DNA of 64,000 nt from Bordetella genomosp. 11 (GCF_002261215.1 NZ_NEVS01000004.1:1860001-1924000), one strand, 5' to 3'. Positions 1 through 9,505 are shown, counted from the stretch's first letter. A program made the numbers and translations. Notes: generated by a model from the letters alone, not told the origin.

Positions 1-1
1 C

Positions 2-628
2 GAAGTGAAATCGGAAGGCGACGAGGTCCTGTGGACCCGATTCGAAAACGTGCCCGCCTACGTCGCGGCCCAGGACCTGCCCGTCACCGTGCCCGGCTAC
101 GGCGAGCTGAAGGCCGACATCGTCTGGGGCGGCAACTATTTCGGGATCGTGGACCTTACCCAAAGCAAGCTGCGCATCTCCCCGGAAAACGGCAGCGAAC
201 TATCCCGGCTGGGGCTTGCCGTACGCGATCAGCTCAACGCCCGCCACCCCATCCAGCACCCGACCCAGCCGCATATCAACAACCTGAACTACATCACCTT
301 CTGGCATCCGGCCACGATCGAAGGCGCCTTCTACAAGAACGTCCACGTCTTCAGCCACGGCCAGCTCGACCGTTCGCCCGGCGGCACGGGAACCAGCGCA
401 ATGATGGCGATGTTCGAGGCGCGCGGCAAAATGGGCTTGAACCAGCCCATACTGTCGGAAGGGCTGCTGGGCAGCGGTACCTTCGAGGGCTGCCTGCTCG
501 GTACGGTCGACCTCAATGGCACCCGTGCCGTGCGGCCCACGGTGAAGGGGACGGCCAGCATCCTGGGCACCGCGCGCTGGACGCTCGATCGCAACGATCC
601 CGTCGGCGCCGGCTTCCTCGTCAGATAG
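2..628 (+). CDS. Proline racemase/hydroxyproline epimerase family protein, 5'-truncated by window edge
   Basis: This is the C-terminal two thirds (about 209 residues; the family is usually 310-340) of a proline racemase superfamily enzyme. Members racemise proline, epimerise 4-hydroxyproline or dehydrate trans-3-hydroxyproline in the cytoplasm. The family signature around the second catalytic residue is visible as DRSPGGTGTSA, and NNLNYITFW and GTARWTLDRNDP are also family-like. In racemases and epimerases the residue after DRSP is Cys, and in trans-3-hydroxyproline dehydratases it is Thr; here the codon is GGC (Gly). The reading frame is open back to base 2, so the true start lies outside. 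The substrate cannot be assigned. The aconitase X pair at 37.7-39.5 kb belongs to another hydroxyproline-linked family, but no direct link is shown. Confidence 0.85.
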   Translation, partial: EVKSEGDEVLWTRFENVPAYVAAQDLPVTVPGYGELKADIVWGGNYFGIVDLTQSKLRISPENGSELSRLGLAVRDQLNARHPIQHPTQPHINNLNYITFWHPATIEGAFYKNVHVFSHGQLDRSPGGTGTSAMMAMFEARGKMGLNQPILSEGLLGSGTFEGCLLGTVDLNGTRAVRPTVKGTASILGTARWTLDRNDPVGAGFLVR

Positions 629-700
629 GATAGGCGGGCACGCCTCCTCCCTAAGTGGTAATACCTAGACGCGGTGCCTCCCACAGGGAAGGCGCCCGCT

Positions 701-733
701 CTGGCTCCTACTAATGCGGGCATCTGGACCTAG
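701..733 (+). promoter_or_regulatory. Putative TauR (MocR) box: direct repeat upstream of tauA
   Basis: CTGGCTCCTA (701-710) and CTGGACCTAG (724-733) form a direct repeat offset by 23 bp, about 90 bp before the tauA start. The second copy matches 9 of 10 positions of the CTGGACYTAA direct repeat that I recall for Rhodobacter TauR. A tauR homologue lies just downstream of tauABC. The first half-site is degenerate, so this remains a motif-level inference. Confidence 0.45.
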
Positions 734-821
734 TGCCGTGGTGTGCCTCTGGGCACACTGGCCCGGCAACCCCCCGTCCCGAGCGGCGCCCGTGCGCGCC
801 GACGCCCGCAAGGAGAAATCC

Positions 822-1853
822 ATGAGATTGTTTCCACGTATTGCGTGCCGCGCCCTGCTGCTCGCGCTGGCCACCCTGCTGACCGGCGGCACCGCCCTGG
901 CGCAGACCAAGGTGGTCGTCGGCTACCAGCTTATCGTCGGCCCCTTCCTGACGGCCATCGCCGACGGCAGCTTCGACGCCGCGGCCAAGCGGGCCGGCTA
1001 TACGATCGATTGGCGGCAGTTCAAGTCCGGCGGCGATATTTCCACCGCGCTGGCTTCCGGCAACGTCCCCGTCGGCGTGCTCGGATCCACTGGCATCACC
1101 GCCGCGGCCACCCGCGGCGTCGGGCTGGAGCTGTTCTGGATTCTGGACAACATCGGCAAATCCGAAGCCCTGGTGGCGCGCGACGGCAGCGGCATCAATA
1201 GCACCGCGGATCTCAAGGGCAAGCGCATCGCGGTCCCGTTCGTCTCCACCTCGCACTTCCACCTGCTGGTCGGGCTGGAGAACGTGTGGAAGATACCGCC
1301 GCGCGACGTGCGCATCCTGAACATGACGCCGCCGCAGATCGTGGCGGCCTGGCAGCGCGGCGACATCGACGCCGCCTACGTCTGGCCGCCGGCGCTGACC
1401 GAGATCCAGAAGTCGGGCAAGACGATCGCGGACTCCGACGAGATCGGCAAGGCCAGCGTGCCGACTTTCGACGGCATCGTCGCGGACAAGGCATGGGCGC
1501 AGAAAAACCCGGCCTTCATGGCCGCCTTCACCGGGGTATTGGCCAAGGCGTACGCCGACTACCGCGCCAATGGCAAGACCTGGACGGTCGACTCGCCGCA
1601 GATCAAGGGCATGGTCCGCCTGATCGGCGGCAAGCCGCAGGACATGATCGACGCATTGAAACTGCTGGACTACCCCGTGGCGGACGCACAGGCGTCGGCC
1701 ACCTGGCTGGGCGGCGGCAAGCAAGGCGGCGCGGTGCGCGCCCTGCAGGCCAGCGCGACCTTCCTGCAATCGCAGAAGCAGATCGACAAGGCCCTGGGCG
1801 ACTACAGCGAGTTCGTCACCGATCGCTACGCCAAAGCGGCCGCGGCGCAGTAG
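822..1853 (+). CDS. tauA: Taurine ABC transporter, periplasmic substrate-binding protein
   Basis: This 343-residue protein has a Sec signal peptide at about residues 1-28 (positive MRLF..R, hydrophobic [10 protein letters not shown], cleavage near ALAQ). The mature start, TKVVVGYQ, is typical of NMT1/TauA-type sulfonate binding proteins. It would capture taurine in the periplasm and pass it to TauBC. ATG 822 is chosen because AGGAG lies at 811-815 and the signal peptide begins there; an in-frame upstream extension lacks these. It is the first gene of tauABC, with tauB 17 bp downstream. Alkanesulfonate or nitrate/bicarbonate binding proteins share the fold, but co-location with xsc, pta and tauR favours taurine. 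Confidence 0.88.
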   Translation: MRLFPRIACRALLLALATLLTGGTALAQTKVVVGYQLIVGPFLTAIADGSFDAAAKRAGYTIDWRQFKSGGDISTALASGNVPVGVLGSTGITAAATRGVGLELFWILDNIGKSEALVARDGSGINSTADLKGKRIAVPFVSTSHFHLLVGLENVWKIPPRDVRILNMTPPQIVAAWQRGDIDAAYVWPPALTEIQKSGKTIADSDEIGKASVPTFDGIVADKAWAQKNPAFMAAFTGVLAKAYADYRANGKTWTVDSPQIKGMVRLIGGKPQDMIDALKLLDYPVADAQASATWLGGGKQGGAVRALQASATFLQSQKQIDKALGDYSEFVTDRYAKAAAAQ

Positions 1854-1870
1854 AGGCGGAGCGGCGGACG

Positions 1871-2692
1871 ATGGAACAGACCGATTGCCTGCGGCTGCGC
1901 GATGTCAGCGTGACCTATCCGGGGATGCGCGACAGCGGACCGGTCACGGCGCTGCAGGGCGTGAACCTGACCATGGAGCAAGGCGATTTCGTGGTCGCCC
2001 TGGGTGCCTCCGGGTGCGGCAAGACCACCCTGCTGAGCCTGCTGGCCGGCTTCCTGTCGCCCAGCACCGGCGAGATCACCCTGGGCGGACGGCACATCAA
2101 CGGCCCGGGCGCGGATCGCGGCGTGGTGTTCCAGAAGCACGCCCTGCTGCCCTGGCTGAATGTCGTGCAGAACGTCGAGTTCGGGCTGCGCCTGCAAGGC
2201 GTGCCGCGCCAGACGCGCCGCGAACGCGCCACGCGCAACCTGGCGCTGGTCGGCCTGCAGGATTTCCACCAGCACATGATCTACCAGCTGTCCGGCGGCA
2301 TGCAGCAGCGCGTGGGCATCGCGCGCGCGCTGACCTGCGACCCCGCCATGCTGCTGATGGACGAGCCGATGGCCGCCCTGGATGCCCTGACCCGCGAAAC
2401 CATCCAGGAATTGCTGCTGGACGTCTGGAAGCACACCGGCAAGATGTTCTTCTTCATCACGCACAGCGTCGAGGAAGCCTTGTTCCTGGGGTCGCGGCTG
2501 ATCGTCATGTCGCCGCGGCCGGGGCGCATCACCCATACGTACGCCCTGGATTTCAACCGCCGGTTCCTGGAGTCGCGCGATGCACGTGCCATCAAGTCAA
2601 GTCAGGATTTCATCGAAATGCGCGAGCGCATCCTCGGCATCATCTATGGCGACGAGCGCGCCGCCGGCGAGACGGCCATCCTCCATGCCTGA
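1871..2692 (+). CDS. tauB: Taurine ABC transporter, ATP-binding protein
   Basis: This 273-residue cytoplasmic ATPase powers taurine import. Walker [10 protein letters not shown] is at residues 45-53, the ABC signature LSGGMQQ starts at residue 140, Walker B LLMDEP is near 161-166 and the switch His lies in [10 protein letters not shown]. Its length and motif spacing are those of TauB/SsuB-type subunits. The stop overlaps the tauC start by 8 bp, which suggests translational coupling. Nothing is truncated. Specificity is set by TauA, so the taurine assignment follows from context. Confidence 0.88.
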   Translation: MEQTDCLRLRDVSVTYPGMRDSGPVTALQGVNLTMEQGDFVVALGASGCGKTTLLSLLAGFLSPSTGEITLGGRHINGPGADRGVVFQKHALLPWLNVVQNVEFGLRLQGVPRQTRRERATRNLALVGLQDFHQHMIYQLSGGMQQRVGIARALTCDPAMLLMDEPMAALDALTRETIQELLLDVWKHTGKMFFFITHSVEEALFLGSRLIVMSPRPGRITHTYALDFNRRFLESRDARAIKSSQDFIEMRERILGIIYGDERAAGETAILHA

Positions 2693-3512
2693 CCGCAGCC
2701 GCGGCAGCCGCCCAGCCCCGCCCGGCAAGGTCTACGGCGCCCCGGGCGCCGGCTACAGCGGCCATATCAGCCTGCTGACCGCCATCGCCCTGCTGGGCCT
2801 GTGGTTCCTGGTCACCAACACCGGCATGGTCAAGCCGCTGTTCCTTCCCTCTCCCCAGGCCGTCTACCAGAAGTTCATCCAGGCCTCGGTGGACGGCGTG
2901 GCCAATTCCACGCTGTGGGAACATACGCAGGCCAGCCTTTCGCGGGTCTTCGGGGCGTTCGCGCTGGCCTGCCTGACCGCCATTCCGGCGGGCATTTTGA
3001 TGGGGGTCAGCCGCGTGGCGCGCGGTGTCCTGGATCCGCCCATCGAGTTCTACCGCCCCTTGCCGCCGCTGGCCTATCTGCCGCTGGTCATCATCTGGTT
3101 CGGCATCGGCGAGTTCCCCAAGATTTTCCTGATCTACCTGGCGATATTCGCGCCCATGGCGATCGCCGCCCGCGCCGGGGTGCGGTCGGTATCCATCGAA
3201 CAGATCCATGCGGCCTACGCCATGGGCGGGAGCCGGCTGCAGATCATCGTCCACGTCATCCTGAAGGCGGCCATGCCCGAAATCTTCACCGGCATGCGGA
3301 TCGGTATCGGCGTGGGCTGGACCACGCTGGTGGCCGCCGAGATGGTGGCGGCGGACCGCGGACTGGGCTTCATGGTGCTGAACGCCGCGCAATTCCTCGC
3401 CAGCGATACGGTGATCATGGGCATCATCGTGATCGGCGCCTTCGCCTTCGGCTTCGACCTGCTGGTGCGCCAGTTGGAGAAAATCCTCGTCCCCTGGAAA
3501 GGCCGCATCTGA
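2685..3512 (+). CDS. tauC: Taurine ABC transporter, permease
   Basis: This 275-residue inner-membrane permease of the BPD transport family has about six hydrophobic segments. The EAA-like loop that contacts the ATPase reads [23 protein letters not shown] 2685 lies inside the 3' end of tauB; a longer in-frame extension from 2580 would lie wholly within tauB and is rejected. The N-terminal 25 residues (Arg/Pro/Gly-rich) are cytosolic. It is the last gene of tauABC, followed after about 145 bp by tauR on the same strand. Confidence 0.88.
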   Translation: MPDRSRGSRPAPPGKVYGAPGAGYSGHISLLTAIALLGLWFLVTNTGMVKPLFLPSPQAVYQKFIQASVDGVANSTLWEHTQASLSRVFGAFALACLTAIPAGILMGVSRVARGVLDPPIEFYRPLPPLAYLPLVIIWFGIGEFPKIFLIYLAIFAPMAIAARAGVRSVSIEQIHAAYAMGGSRLQIIVHVILKAAMPEIFTGMRIGIGVGWTTLVAAEMVAADRGLGFMVLNAAQFLASDTVIMGIIVIGAFAFGFDLLVRQLEKILVPWKGRI

Positions 3513-3524
3513 GCCGCATGCCGA

Positions 3525-3573
3525 GGTGCCTGCCGGCCCGTGCGCGGCCACGGTAAGGGTAGGCACCGGTTTT
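3525..3573 (+). terminator. Possible terminator/stem-loop between tauC and tauR
   Basis: GGTGCCT (3525-3531) pairs with AGGCACC (3561-3567), with an inner GGCC/GGCC pairing, followed by GGTTTT. An alternative overlapping stem, CGGTAA (3551-3556) with TTACCG (3572-3577), could form instead. The T-run is short, so termination is uncertain. The element could also be an operator for tauR. Confidence 0.35.
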
Positions 3574-3658
3574 ACCGCCGTGCCCCGCGGTGTATCTTGC
3601 GCAAGGGGACGACTCATGACAGCGGCGGCATGCCGCGCGACGCGCAACGGGGAACACC

Positions 3659-5197
3659 ATGTCCTGCCAGGCCGCCCGGGCCCACACCGTCATGTGGGGC
3701 CAGTTGTTCGAACGTGAAATCGGCAGCGCGCTGAGCCTGCAGGAGCGGGTGCGGCAAATGCTGGTGTCGGCGATTCTGTCCGGCCATCTGCCGCCCGGCG
3801 CCCCCGTGCCATCCAGCCGGCACCTGGCCGACCAGCTGGCCATTGCCCGCAACACCGTCGTATTCGCCTACCAGCAGCTGGTCTGCGAAGGCTATCTGGT
3901 CTCGCGCGAGCGCAGCGGCCATTTCGTCAGCGACGATGTGCTGGACGGCAGGCTGGCGCTGCCCTCGGCGCCGCCGCCCGCGCTGGCGGCCATGCCCGAC
4001 GCCGGGAACCGCTGGCAGCGGCGCCTGCGCTTCCGCCCCTCGGCGCAGCGCAACATCGTCAAGCCCGCGCACTGGCAGAAGATGCCCTATCCCTTCGTCT
4101 ACGGACAGTTCGACGCCGGCCTGTTTCCCACGGCCGAATGGCGCGAATGCTGCACCCGCGCGCTCTCCGTCCTGGATATCCGCAGCTGGGCGCCGGACCT
4201 GATCACGCATGACGACCCGGCGCTGGTCGAGCAGATCCGTACCCAGGTATTGCCGCGGCGCGGCGTCTGGGCCGGCGCGGACGAGATCGTCATTACCGTG
4301 GGCGCGCAGCACGCGCTTTATCTGATCGCGGACCTGCTGGTCAATTGCGACACCGCGGTGGGGATCGAAGACCCCGGCTATCCCGACGCGCGCAATATCT
4401 TCGCCAGCCGCACGGCCTGCCTGTCCGGCCTGCCCGTGGACGAGCACGGCCTGCGCGTCACGCCCCAGTTGGCGGCGTGCGACTACATCTTCGTGACGCC
4501 CAGCCATCAATGCCCGACCACCGTCACCATGCCCATGGACCGCCGCCAGGCCCTGCTGGACCTGGCCCGCGACGCCGATTGCATGATCATCGAGGACGAC
4601 TTCGAAAGCGAGAACCGCCATGGCGACGCGCCCATTCCCGCGCTCAAGAGCCTGGACCGCGGCGGCAATGTCATCTACGTCGGCAGCCTGTCCAAGGCAT
4701 TCGCGCCCGGCTTGCGCATCGGCTATATCGTCGCCCCGCGCGAGCTGATCGTCGAACTGCGCGCGCTGCGCCGGCTGATGCTGCGGCACCCCTCGGCCTA
4801 TATCCAGCGCGCCTTCTCGCTGTTCATCGCCCTGGGTCACCACCATGCCCTGCTGCGGCGCCAGTCCCAGGCCTACCAGGAACGCGCCGAGGCGTTAAGT
4901 CACGCGCTGCGGCGGCACCTGCCGGACTTCGAGGCGGTGCCCATGACGGGCGGTTCCTCGTGCTGGGTGCGCGGCCCGGCGTGGCTGGATACCAACCGCC
5001 TTGCCGAGGCGGCGCTGGCGCGGGGCGTCGTCATCGAGCCCGGCGACGTGTTCTTCAAGGACGCGGCGCGGATACCGCTGAACACCATGCGCCTGGGATA
5101 CAACTCCATCGCTCCGGAGCGCATCGACGCGGGCATCGACGTGCTTGCCCGGGTCGTGCGCGAACTGGAGCGCCAGGCCGTGGCCGTCCCGGCCTAA
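3659..5197 (+). CDS. tauR: MocR/PdxR-type GntR regulator with aminotransferase domain (TauR)
   Basis: This 512-residue cytoplasmic regulator has an N-terminal GntR winged helix (about residues 20-90, including PSSRHLADQLAIARNTV) fused to a fold-type I aminotransferase domain. The PLP-binding lysine is K346 in SLSKAFAPGLRIGY. MocR proteins of this type sense an amino compound as a PLP adduct; TauR activates taurine genes in alphaproteobacteria. Here it lies directly after tauABC on the same strand. ATG 3659 is used; ATG 3692 (MWGQLFER) is a possible shorter start. The direct repeat before tauA is the obvious target. Confidence 0.8.
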   Translation: MSCQAARAHTVMWGQLFEREIGSALSLQERVRQMLVSAILSGHLPPGAPVPSSRHLADQLAIARNTVVFAYQQLVCEGYLVSRERSGHFVSDDVLDGRLALPSAPPPALAAMPDAGNRWQRRLRFRPSAQRNIVKPAHWQKMPYPFVYGQFDAGLFPTAEWRECCTRALSVLDIRSWAPDLITHDDPALVEQIRTQVLPRRGVWAGADEIVITVGAQHALYLIADLLVNCDTAVGIEDPGYPDARNIFASRTACLSGLPVDEHGLRVTPQLAACDYIFVTPSHQCPTTVTMPMDRRQALLDLARDADCMIIEDDFESENRHGDAPIPALKSLDRGGNVIYVGSLSKAFAPGLRIGYIVAPRELIVELRALRRLMLRHPSAYIQRAFSLFIALGHHHALLRRQSQAYQERAEALSHALRRHLPDFEAVPMTGGSSCWVRGPAWLDTNRLAEAALARGVVIEPGDVFFKDAARIPLNTMRLGYNSIAPERIDAGIDVLARVVRELERQAVAVPA

Positions 5198-5260
5198 AGG
5201 CCGTCGACGCTCCCGCGGCGCGGCACCCGGCCCAGGCCCGGCCTTGTGCCGCGCATGCCA

Positions 5261-6586
5261 TCAGGCCGGCGGCGCGGCCGTGTAGGCGGCGGGCTGCTGG
5301 TTGCGCACGATCTGGCTCTGGATCGCCTTGGCGCACCACGCCGACACCAGTCCGGAAAACAGCACGTAGCCGCAGACATACCAGGGCGAGCCGTTGCCCG
5401 CGCGCACCAGGACCGTGGCGATCATGGGCGTGATGCCGGAGGCGAAGATGCCGGAGAACTGGTAGACGAAGGAAATCCCGGTATAGCGCACGCGGGTATC
5501 GAACAGCTCGCAGAACAGCGCGGCCTCGGGCCCGTAGACGGCGGCGTAGAAGATCCCGAAGGGGATGATGATGGACAGCCACAGCACCAGCGGATTGCCG
5601 CCGCTGGTCATCATCAGCCAGAACGCCGGAAAGGCGGATACCCCGCTGACGATGGCGCCCCAGAAGTACACCCGGGTGCGTCCCACCCGGTCGGACATGC
5701 GTCCGAAATAGGGAATGAAAAAGCACATGATGATGGCCGTGGCCATCACGCCGCCCAGCGCCTGTCCACGGCTGACATTGACGTTCTGCGTCAGCCACGA
5801 GATCACGAATACGCCGAAGACATTGAAGAACACGCCGTCGACGTAGCGGGCGCCCATGCCCTTCAGGATGTTGCCCGGATAGCGCCGCATCATATCGGCG
5901 AACGGCAGCTCGGTCTGCCGGTTGCGGCGCTTCACTTCGGCGAACTCCGGGCTTTCCTGCACGTTCAGGCGGATGTACAGGCCGACGAACACCATCAGGC
6001 CGGACAGCAGGAAGCCGACGCGCCAGCCCCATGCCATGAACTGCGCATCCGTCAGCAAGGCCGACAGCAAGGCGACCACGCCGGAGGCCAGGCACAGGCC
6101 GATGGAAAGACCCATCTGCGGGATGGAGGCATAGAAGCCGCGGTCCTTTTGCGGCGCGAATTCGTAGGCCATGAGCACCGCCCCGCCCCACTCGCCGCCC
6201 AGCCCGATACCCTGCGCCACCCGCAGCAACAGCAGCGCGACAGGCGCCCACAGGCCGATGCTGTCATAGGTCGGCACCAGCCCGATCAGCACCGTCGATA
6301 TGCCCATGATCATCAGCGTGAGGATAAGCATGCTCTTGCGGCCGATGCGGTCGCCGAAGTGCCCGAAGATCACGCCGCCCAGCGGCCGTGCGATGAATCC
6401 CACCGCGAAGGTGGCGTACGCGAGCAAGGTGGATACCAAAGGATCCCCGGCGGGGAAATACAGCTTGTTGAATACGATGCCCGCGACGACCCCATACAGG
6501 AAGAAGTCATACCATTCGATGGTCGCGCCGATCACCGAAGCGGTGACGACACGGCGGACCTGCGAACGTTCTGCGTGATATTCCAT
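5261..6586 (-). CDS. MFS transporter, metabolite:H+ symporter type; candidate isethionate permease
   Basis: This is a 441-residue inner-membrane protein with 12 predicted helices. The opening TASVIGATIEWYDFFLYG, the motif FGHFGDRIGRK and GGEWGGAVLMAYE are typical of the MHS branch of the MFS (ProP, KgtP, ShiA relatives). AGGAG precedes the start. It lies 106 bp downstream of a GMC dehydrogenase on the same strand, and this pair diverges from an IclR regulator. In Cupriavidus necator an MFS permease (IseU) and a GMC-type isethionate dehydrogenase (IseJ) are co-induced, and this block is surrounded by taurine and sulfoacetate genes. Isethionate uptake is therefore the best inference; a carboxylate substrate is the alternative. 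Confidence 0.8.
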   Translation of the reverse strand: MEYHAERSQVRRVVTASVIGATIEWYDFFLYGVVAGIVFNKLYFPAGDPLVSTLLAYATFAVGFIARPLGGVIFGHFGDRIGRKSMLILTLMIMGISTVLIGLVPTYDSIGLWAPVALLLLRVAQGIGLGGEWGGAVLMAYEFAPQKDRGFYASIPQMGLSIGLCLASGVVALLSALLTDAQFMAWGWRVGFLLSGLMVFVGLYIRLNVQESPEFAEVKRRNRQTELPFADMMRRYPGNILKGMGARYVDGVFFNVFGVFVISWLTQNVNVSRGQALGGVMATAIIMCFFIPYFGRMSDRVGRTRVYFWGAIVSGVSAFPAFWLMMTSGGNPLVLWLSIIIPFGIFYAAVYGPEAALFCELFDTRVRYTGISFVYQFSGIFASGITPMIATVLVRAGNGSPWYVCGYVLFSGLVSAWCAKAIQSQIVRNQQPAAYTAAPPA

Positions 6587-6692
6587 GGTTGTCTCCTCTC
6601 GTTCTTACGGCACCCACCTCGCGGGACACCGATCCTAGGTGTATTCCGGGTACGCCCGGCCGGGCGCCCCATGCGCTCTATCGGCGCGTTTG

Positions 6693-8309
6693 CTACGCAT
6701 TGGCGCGGGCATCCTCCAGGATCATGTCCGACGCCCGCTCCGCGATCATGACCACCGGCACGTTGGTATTGCCCGACACCAGCGTGGGCATCACGGAACA
6801 ATCCACCACCCGCAATCGATCGACGCCGCGCACGCGCAAGCGGCTGTCGACCACGGCCATGGGATCGCTGTCCGGTCCCATCTTCGCGGTACCGGACGGA
6901 TGGAAAATAGTGGCGCCCTGGGCACGGCAGAAATCCAGGACGTCGTCGTCGCTGCGCACGTCCCGCCCGGGACGGAACTCGGCCGCCATCAGCCGGCGCA
7001 TCGGGTCCGTGTCGGCGATGCGGCGGGCATAGCGCACGCCGGCGATGGCGGTGCGCCGGTCCAGCTCGGTCGACAGATAGCGCGGCTGGATGGATGGCGC
7101 CTGCAGCGGATCGGGACTGCGCAGCCGCACATAGCCGCGCGATTGCGGCCGCAGCTGGCAGACCGAATACGTGCATCCCGAGAACGGATGCACGTCGCCG
7201 CCGGCCATGTCGGCCGACAGCGTACCGAAATGGAATTGGATGTCCGGACGATCCGACTCGTCCAGCGCGCGCGCGAACAAGGCGCCCTGGTTGATGCCCA
7301 CGGCCAGCGCGCCGCCGCGGTACAGCAGCCATTGCAGCGCGAGGCGCGTCTTGCCGTGCAAGGTACGCAGATCGTCGTTGGTGGTGATGGGCTGGCTGAC
7401 CTGGTAGATCAACCGGACCTGCAGATGATCCTGCAGGTTTTCGCCCACGCCCGGCACATCGGCACGCACCGGGATGCCCAGTTCGCCCAGCAGCGCGGCC
7501 GGGCCGATGCCGGACAGCTGCAATAGCTGCGGGGAGTTCAAGGCGCCGGCCGCCAGCAGCACCTCGCGGCGCGCGCCCAGTTCCTGCACCGTCCCGTCGG
7601 ACGTGCGCATCCGGATGCCGGCGGCACGGCGTCCGCGCAGCACGATCGCGGTAACGTGCCGCTGCGTCAGCACGGTCAGGTTGGGCCGCCGGCGCGCCGG
7701 CCGCAGATAGGCCACGGCGGTGGAGCGGCGCAGGCCGCGATGCGTCGTCAGCTGGTAATAGCCGACGCCCTCCTGCTCGCCGGAATTGAAATCCTGTCGC
7801 GGCGGCAGGCCATGGGCGCGCCCGGCTTCGATAAATGCATCGACCAGCGGATGGCGGGTCTTGATCGACGTGGCATGCAGCGGGCCGTCCGTGCCGCGCG
7901 TGGGCGCGGGACCCAGGTCGTTGGATTCCAGCTTGCGAAAATACGGCAGGCAATCGTCCCAGCCCCATCCGGCATTGCCCTGCCGTGCCCAATCGTCGTA
8001 GTCGGCCTGCTGGCCGCGTATGTAGATCAGCCCGTTGATGGAGCTGCAGCCGCCCAGTGTGCGGCCGCGCGGCCAGTAAATGCGCCGTCCGTTCATGCCC
8101 GGGTCGGGGTCGGTATAAAAGCCCCAGTTCAAGGTCTTGTGGAACATGGTCTTGCCGTAGCCGATCGGCAGATGAATCCACGGATTGCGATCCGGCGGCC
8201 CCGCCTCGACCAGGCAAACGGTGTAGCGGCCGCACGCCGACAAGCGGTTGGCCAGCACGCAGCCCGCCGAACCGCCGCCCACGACGATGTAGTCGAACTC
8301 CTGCTTCAT
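6693..8309 (-). CDS. GMC-family FAD dehydrogenase; candidate isethionate dehydrogenase IseJ
   Basis: This 538-residue protein has the GMC oxidoreductase layout: FAD Rossmann motif GGGSAG (residues 11-16), GMC signatures RGRTLGGCSSINGL and GALNSPQLLQLSGIGP, and a C-terminal active-site His in FHPSGTAKMG with SGNTNVP. The family oxidises alcohols to aldehydes. Usual annotation would be choline dehydrogenase-like, but no betaine gene is nearby. The flanking MHS permease, the IclR gene, and xsc/pta that consume sulfoacetaldehyde fit IseJ, which oxidises isethionate to sulfoacetaldehyde at the membrane. An SD-like GGAG precedes the ATG. Family assignment is firm; the substrate is inferred. Confidence 0.85.
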   Translation of the reverse strand: MKQEFDYIVVGGGSAGCVLANRLSACGRYTVCLVEAGPPDRNPWIHLPIGYGKTMFHKTLNWGFYTDPDPGMNGRRIYWPRGRTLGGCSSINGLIYIRGQQADYDDWARQGNAGWGWDDCLPYFRKLESNDLGPAPTRGTDGPLHATSIKTRHPLVDAFIEAGRAHGLPPRQDFNSGEQEGVGYYQLTTHRGLRRSTAVAYLRPARRRPNLTVLTQRHVTAIVLRGRRAAGIRMRTSDGTVQELGARREVLLAAGALNSPQLLQLSGIGPAALLGELGIPVRADVPGVGENLQDHLQVRLIYQVSQPITTNDDLRTLHGKTRLALQWLLYRGGALAVGINQGALFARALDESDRPDIQFHFGTLSADMAGGDVHPFSGCTYSVCQLRPQSRGYVRLRSPDPLQAPSIQPRYLSTELDRRTAIAGVRYARRIADTDPMRRLMAAEFRPGRDVRSDDDVLDFCRAQGATIFHPSGTAKMGPDSDPMAVVDSRLRVRGVDRLRVVDCSVMPTLVSGNTNVPVVMIAERASDMILEDARANA

Positions 8310-8346
8310 GCTTTTGTCTCCGTCGCGCGCGGGTGGCCGTGCGGGG

Positions 8347-8370
8347 ATGGCCTGCCTGCATGCAGGCCAT
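8347..8370. promoter_or_regulatory. Inverted repeat in the divergent GMC/IclR intergenic region
   Basis: ATGGCCTGC (8347-8355) and GCAGGCCAT (8362-8370) are perfect 9-bp arms around CTGCAT. The position, about 40 bp upstream of the GMC gene and 190 bp upstream of iclR, suits an operator for the divergent IclR regulator. A triple GAAAC(T/G/C) hexamer repeat follows at 8471-8488. No binding data; inferred from symmetry and position. Confidence 0.4.
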
Positions 8371-8562
8371 ACCGCACTGGAGCTTGTTTTTGCACGGCCC
8401 CTACGCTACGTTGTGGCCTATTCTGTCGCCGCGCCACACGAGGCGCAGACTGACGCGGCGCAACAAACGCGAAACTGAAACGGAAACCGCGCATATCGCG
8501 TCACTACCGGCACGCCCGGATCGCGCCACCACGATTACACCGTCGCAAGAAGACCCGTCAAC

Positions 8563-9381
8563 ATGACCGACACTGCCGATGCCGCGCGCGCCTTGCGCGT
8601 CCTGCGAGTGATGGAAACCGTGGCGCGCTCGACCGCCCCGCCGACGCTCGCGCAATTGGCCGCGCGCATGCATGTGCCGAAGAGCACCATGATGCGGCTG
8701 GTGCGCGACATGCAGCAGGACGGCTGGCTGGTGCGCGTGCCGCACTCCGGCGGCATCCTGCCCGGGCCGCGCGCGCGCACCCTGGGACTGGATATGGTGA
8801 AAGGCGGGCCCGTGCCGCGCGAATGCGTGGCGGTGCTGCGCCAGCTGGTGCACGACATCGGCGAGACCTGCAACCTGACCGCGCTGGACGGCGACCAGGT
8901 GCTGTACATCGCGCGGGTCGAGGCGCCCCATCCGCTGGGCCTGCACTTCGGCGACGGCGTGCGCGTTCCCATGCACTGCACCGCCAGCGGCAAACTGTTC
9001 CTCGCGCACATGCCCGGGCCCGCGCGCCGCCGCATGCTGGAGCTGTTGCGGCTGGACGCGCACACCCCCAACACCACCACGCGCGCGGACGTGCTGGAAC
9101 GCGAATTGTCCGAACCGCGCGCGCGGCGTTTCGGCGTGGACGACGAGGAATTCATTCTGGGTATGGTGGCCGTGGCCGTGCCCATACTGGACGCACAGGA
9201 CCAGATGATCGCCGCCGTCGCCTGCCACGGCCCGACGGCGCGCAAGACCGTCGATGAACTGCTGGCCAGCCTGCCGCTGCTGCAGCAGGCCGGCGCGCGC
9301 CTGCGCGCCATCCTGCTGGGCGCCGGGCCGGAGGAAACGCTGGCCGGCACGGCCGCGCCGTTGCGCCACCACGTCGGCTAG
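8563..9381 (+). CDS. IclR-family regulator of the divergent GMC/MFS genes
   Basis: This 272-residue regulator has an N-terminal winged helix (about residues 8-75, with APPTLAQLAARMHVPKSTMMRLVRDMQ) and an IclR effector domain containing GETCNLTALDGDQVLYIARVE and CTASGKLFLAHMP. It is divergently placed 253 bp from the GMC gene and most likely controls that gene and the permease downstream of it. If the isethionate reading is right, this is the IseR counterpart. Related IclR genes at 17.2 and 18.0 kb share the same domain order, so three IclR paralogues control one metabolic block. Confidence 0.85.
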   Translation: MTDTADAARALRVLRVMETVARSTAPPTLAQLAARMHVPKSTMMRLVRDMQQDGWLVRVPHSGGILPGPRARTLGLDMVKGGPVPRECVAVLRQLVHDIGETCNLTALDGDQVLYIARVEAPHPLGLHFGDGVRVPMHCTASGKLFLAHMPGPARRRMLELLRLDAHTPNTTTRADVLERELSEPRARRFGVDDEEFILGMVAVAVPILDAQDQMIAAVACHGPTARKTVDELLASLPLLQQAGARLRAILLGAGPEETLAGTAAPLRHHVG

Positions 9382-9505
9382 GGCCCGCCGGCGCGGTCCC
9401 GAAATCCGCCCATTCCGATCCGCCACCTGGCTCGGACGGCCTTGCCCGGATAATTCCGGTATGATTTGTTCCGGAAATCGATATAGAACTCCGGAGCCGG
9501 CTGCC

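Noticed and set aside
711..1769. Long open frame opposite tauA, and similar antisense frames opposite most genes
   Set aside because: High GC content leaves long shadow frames; these are Arg/His/Ala-rich, lack start signals and lie opposite well-recognised genes.
9461..9505. ATG 9461 as the cobS start
   Set aside because: The ATG overlaps a TATGAT -10-like sequence, has no SD, and family proteins start near GTG 9506, which has CCGGAG upstream.
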